A DNA stretch of 64,000 nt from positions 4,792,738 to 4,856,737 of the forward strand of contig NZ_CP066783.1 of NCBI RefSeq assembly GCF_019186805.1, in the 5' to 3' direction. The notes below the pieces were generated by a model. It did no database searches. It had not been told where the DNA came from and was given only the letters and a program-made list of their open reading frames with translations. This document shows, in pieces, positions 62,427 to 64,000 of the stretch (its first letter is position 1; each line of letters begins with the position of its first letter). Made by a program: the position numbers and the translations under genes. Origin of the DNA: Comamonas fluminis. Lineage in GTDB: Bacteria > Pseudomonadota > Gammaproteobacteria > Burkholderiales > Burkholderiaceae_C.

Positions 62427-62722
62427 GAAGACTTCTTAGGTGAGGAAGGTTGGGTGGTCGCGGAAGAGTCCGAGGCATTGTCCAGAAAGGAAAACAGCCT
62501 GGGCTTTTGCTGTGGCACGGGATCATGCCCTCCGTCACACCACGGATGACAACGCGCCAGTCGGCGCACCGTCAGATAAGAGCCTACCGCAGCGCCGTGT
62601 TGCTCCAGCGCTTGAAGGGAATAGGCCGAGCAGGTGGGCTCGAACCGGCAAGCCGAGCCCAGCCAGGGGCTGAGCATCAGGCGATAGCCGCGCACCAGGG
62701 CCATGAGCAATCGTTGCATCAT
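62423..62722 (-). CDS. yidD: Membrane protein insertion efficiency factor YidD
   Basis: 99 residues, with the family's cysteine/proline pattern LMLSPWLGSACRFEPTCSAYSLQAL and the CHPWCDGGHDPVP motif. YidD assists insertion of inner-membrane proteins together with YidC. The C-terminal Ser-rich tail (SATTQPSSPKKSS) is longer than in E. coli. ATGA overlaps link it to rnpA upstream and yidC downstream. Two consecutive ATGs (62722, 62719) are possible starts. Confidence 0.95.
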   Translation of the reverse strand: MMQRLLMALVRGYRLMLSPWLGSACRFEPTCSAYSLQALEQHGAAVGSYLTVRRLARCHPWCDGGHDPVPQQKPRLFSFLDNASDSSATTQPSSPKKSS

Positions 62723-63276
62723 GGCTGCGACTCCACCTGATTTACTATCAAATCAGAAGCTGCTTGCGCAGATACATCAAGCGCTTGAGGCAGATTTTCT
62801 TTCGAATCTGCAGCTGGCCTGGATGCCTGCTTTTCCTGCGCCAGACGACGCTTGCCTGTCGCAAACAGCTGCAGCAATTCCTGGCGTACTTCGGCCTTGA
62901 GCAGGTCGGAGGTCGCACTGACGAATTGCTTACGGTCAAAGCCCGAGCGCAGGCGCACCACATAGGAAGCGCGGACCAGCGCAGCCTCGTACTCCGAAGC
63001 CACTGCATAAATCTGCCGCTTGATGGTGTGACGCGTCACGGAGCGTCTGGCCCAGCGCTTGGGCACCATGGCACCCAGCCAGGCTTGCTCACGCTCGCCA
63101 CCAATGCCAAACAGGGCCTGCGGATCATTCGATCCGGGCCCTGTCCTGGGGTCGGCCGCCACATCCTTGCTCATCTCGACCAGCGCCATACGGTGCAGGG
63201 CGAAATGCGGAGTACGGGCAATCGTGCCCGCGGACATGGTGGCCTGGAACTGCGGACGTGTTTTCAGTCGTTGCAT
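62719..63276 (-). CDS. rnpA: Ribonuclease P protein component
   Basis: 185 residues, longer than the usual roughly 120 because of an inserted segment (VAADPRTGPGSNDPQALFG) and a C-terminal extension after the core. RnpA helps the RNA subunit mature tRNA 5' ends. The core has LGAMVPKRWARRSVTRHTIKRQIYAVASEY (the RNR-type basic motif) and YVVRLRSGFDR. It is 61 bases after rpmH and overlaps yidD by 4 bases (ATGA). Confidence 0.92.
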   Translation of the reverse strand: MQRLKTRPQFQATMSAGTIARTPHFALHRMALVEMSKDVAADPRTGPGSNDPQALFGIGGEREQAWLGAMVPKRWARRSVTRHTIKRQIYAVASEYEAALVRASYVVRLRSGFDRKQFVSATSDLLKAEVRQELLQLFATGKRRLAQEKQASRPAADSKENLPQALDVSAQAASDLIVNQVESQP

Positions 63277-63337
63277 GGAAATGCCTGCTGGAGGCCTTCT
63301 TCGCAGCGAAGGAGCAGACCGCTAGCCAATGCTGGCC

Positions 63338-63472
63338 TTAGACGGCCAGACGCTTGCGGCCCTTGGCGCGACGAGCGTTGATCACGGCACGGCCACCCTT
63401 GGTCTTCATGCGAACCAGGAAACCGTGGGTACGGGCGCGGCGGATTTTGGAAGGTTGGTAAGTACGTTTCAT
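63338..63472 (-). CDS. rpmH: 50S ribosomal protein L34
   Basis: 44 residues. The reverse-strand reading is [20 protein letters not shown]...GRKRLAV, the invariant sequence of L34. It is the first gene of the rpmH-rnpA-yidD-yidC operon and divergent from dnaA, the standard arrangement near the chromosomal origin. Confidence 0.97.
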   Translation of the reverse strand: MKRTYQPSKIRRARTHGFLVRMKTKGGRAVINARRAKGRKRLAV

Positions 63473-63964
63473 GTTGGTTCCTTGAGAAGGTTCAGTATTT
63501 GCGTCGGCAAGGCGCCACGTCTGCGCCCGACCATCCAGGTTCTGCGCCGCACACTGTCACCGCCAAACCCGCTATTTTTTCACATGCAGCGCATGCGTTG
63601 CGATTTGGGGGTCAACCAGCGAAGCAAAGCACTTGCCGCCCATCTAAACATCTAAAAAGGCAGCGCGTGCGCACGAAAAACTCGGCGCCCGGGTCATATC
63701 ACCCTGAACACATTCAGGGAAACCCGCGATTATCACAGTGTTGGGCCTTTGATGCAATGACCCTTGAATTCACTGGGAAGCGCGCACCACAAAACAGCCT
63801 GCGGCCTTTCTTTACAAACAGGCCCCTGCCAATCTATTAGGATGTGCGGCCTATCCCGCATAACCACCCGGGGACAGTCTTCTGATATTTTGTGGATAAC
63901 TTCCTCAAAAGCTACAATACCTACCCCGCAACTGTTCCTCCTATCCACAATAAGACTTTTGACA
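63473..63964. other. rpmH-dnaA intergenic region, probable oriC
   Basis: A perfect DnaA box TGTGGATAA is at 63891-63899 and a near-box CTATCCACA (one mismatch) at 63941-63949, with AT-richer sequence between them. Position between divergent rpmH and dnaA is typical of bacterial origins. The region also holds the promoters of both genes, which I could not place exactly. Confidence 0.6.
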
Positions 63965-64000
63965 ATGACAGAGGAACCTACCAACGATGCAGGCCAGGCC
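63965..64000 (+). CDS. dnaA: Chromosomal replication initiator DnaA, first codons (3' outside window)
   Basis: Twelve codons are visible (MTEEPTNDAGQA). Identity rests on position after the divergent rpmH operon and the DnaA boxes; the sequence is too short to show domains. Confidence 0.8.
   Translation, partial: MTEEPTNDAGQA

Overview
The window is a GC-rich (about 60-65 percent) chromosomal segment of a betaproteobacterium of the family Comamonadaceae, most likely Comamonas or a close relative. The call rests on gene order (rpmH-rnpA-yidD-yidC-mnmE next to dnaA; uvrA divergent from an MFS gene and ssb; tctDE-like regulators beside an orphan Bug/TctC gene), on several orphan-type solute-binding proteins, and on repeats of a style I associate with this family. 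No rRNA, tRNA, CRISPR array, insertion sequence or prophage was found.

Layout. 1-4.4 kb: 3' end of glnE, a GST gene, purB, yaeQ. 4.5-12.4 kb: a giant lipoprotein, a DUF3717/DUF1289 protein, a TerC gene behind a yybP-ykoY (Mn2+) riboswitch, two small genes and a BepA-like M48 protease. 12.5-16.8 kb: moaC, an AT-rich pglL/O-antigen-ligase-like gene, pilA with a sigma-54 promoter, an FHA protein and ssb. 16.9-22.6 kb: MFS exporter, uvrA (carrying an in-frame repeat) and a D-arginine dehydrogenase-like oxidase. 22.7-28.1 kb: three copies of a long structured repeat around a Bug protein, LysR, pyrF and a DMT exporter. 28.1-32.4 kb: second terC, sucDC, argC. 32.8-39.5 kb: cycA, yddG, a DUF4010 protein, a membrane protein, recX, recA. 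39.5-43.6 kb: MarR, a TctDE-like two-component system and a second Bug protein. 43.6-49.2 kb: SPOR protein, birA, a SET-domain gene, and topB fused to a SWIB domain. 49.2-57.4 kb: Baeyer-Villiger-type monooxygenase operon, LuxR regulator, DUF3829 lipoprotein, phosphatase, small lipoprotein, maeB. 57.5-64 kb: phosphoethanolamine-transferase-like gene, mnmE, yidC-yidD-rnpA-rpmH, a probable oriC and the start of dnaA.

Most genes are core housekeeping: purine, pyrimidine, arginine and molybdopterin synthesis, TCA cycle, DNA repair, protein insertion. The unusual content is mainly non-coding or architectural. A roughly 260-350 bp repeat has three copies that keep several helices while changing their sequence. 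A GC-rich palindromic repeat sits between genes, separates recA from recX, supplies the stop codon of the SET gene and lies in frame inside uvrA. A 31-bp perfect alternating purine-pyrimidine tract sits in the divergent promoter of a SET gene and a topoisomerase III-SWIB fusion. A pilin glycosylation-type gene looks horizontally acquired, with its last 30 residues read antisense through moaC.
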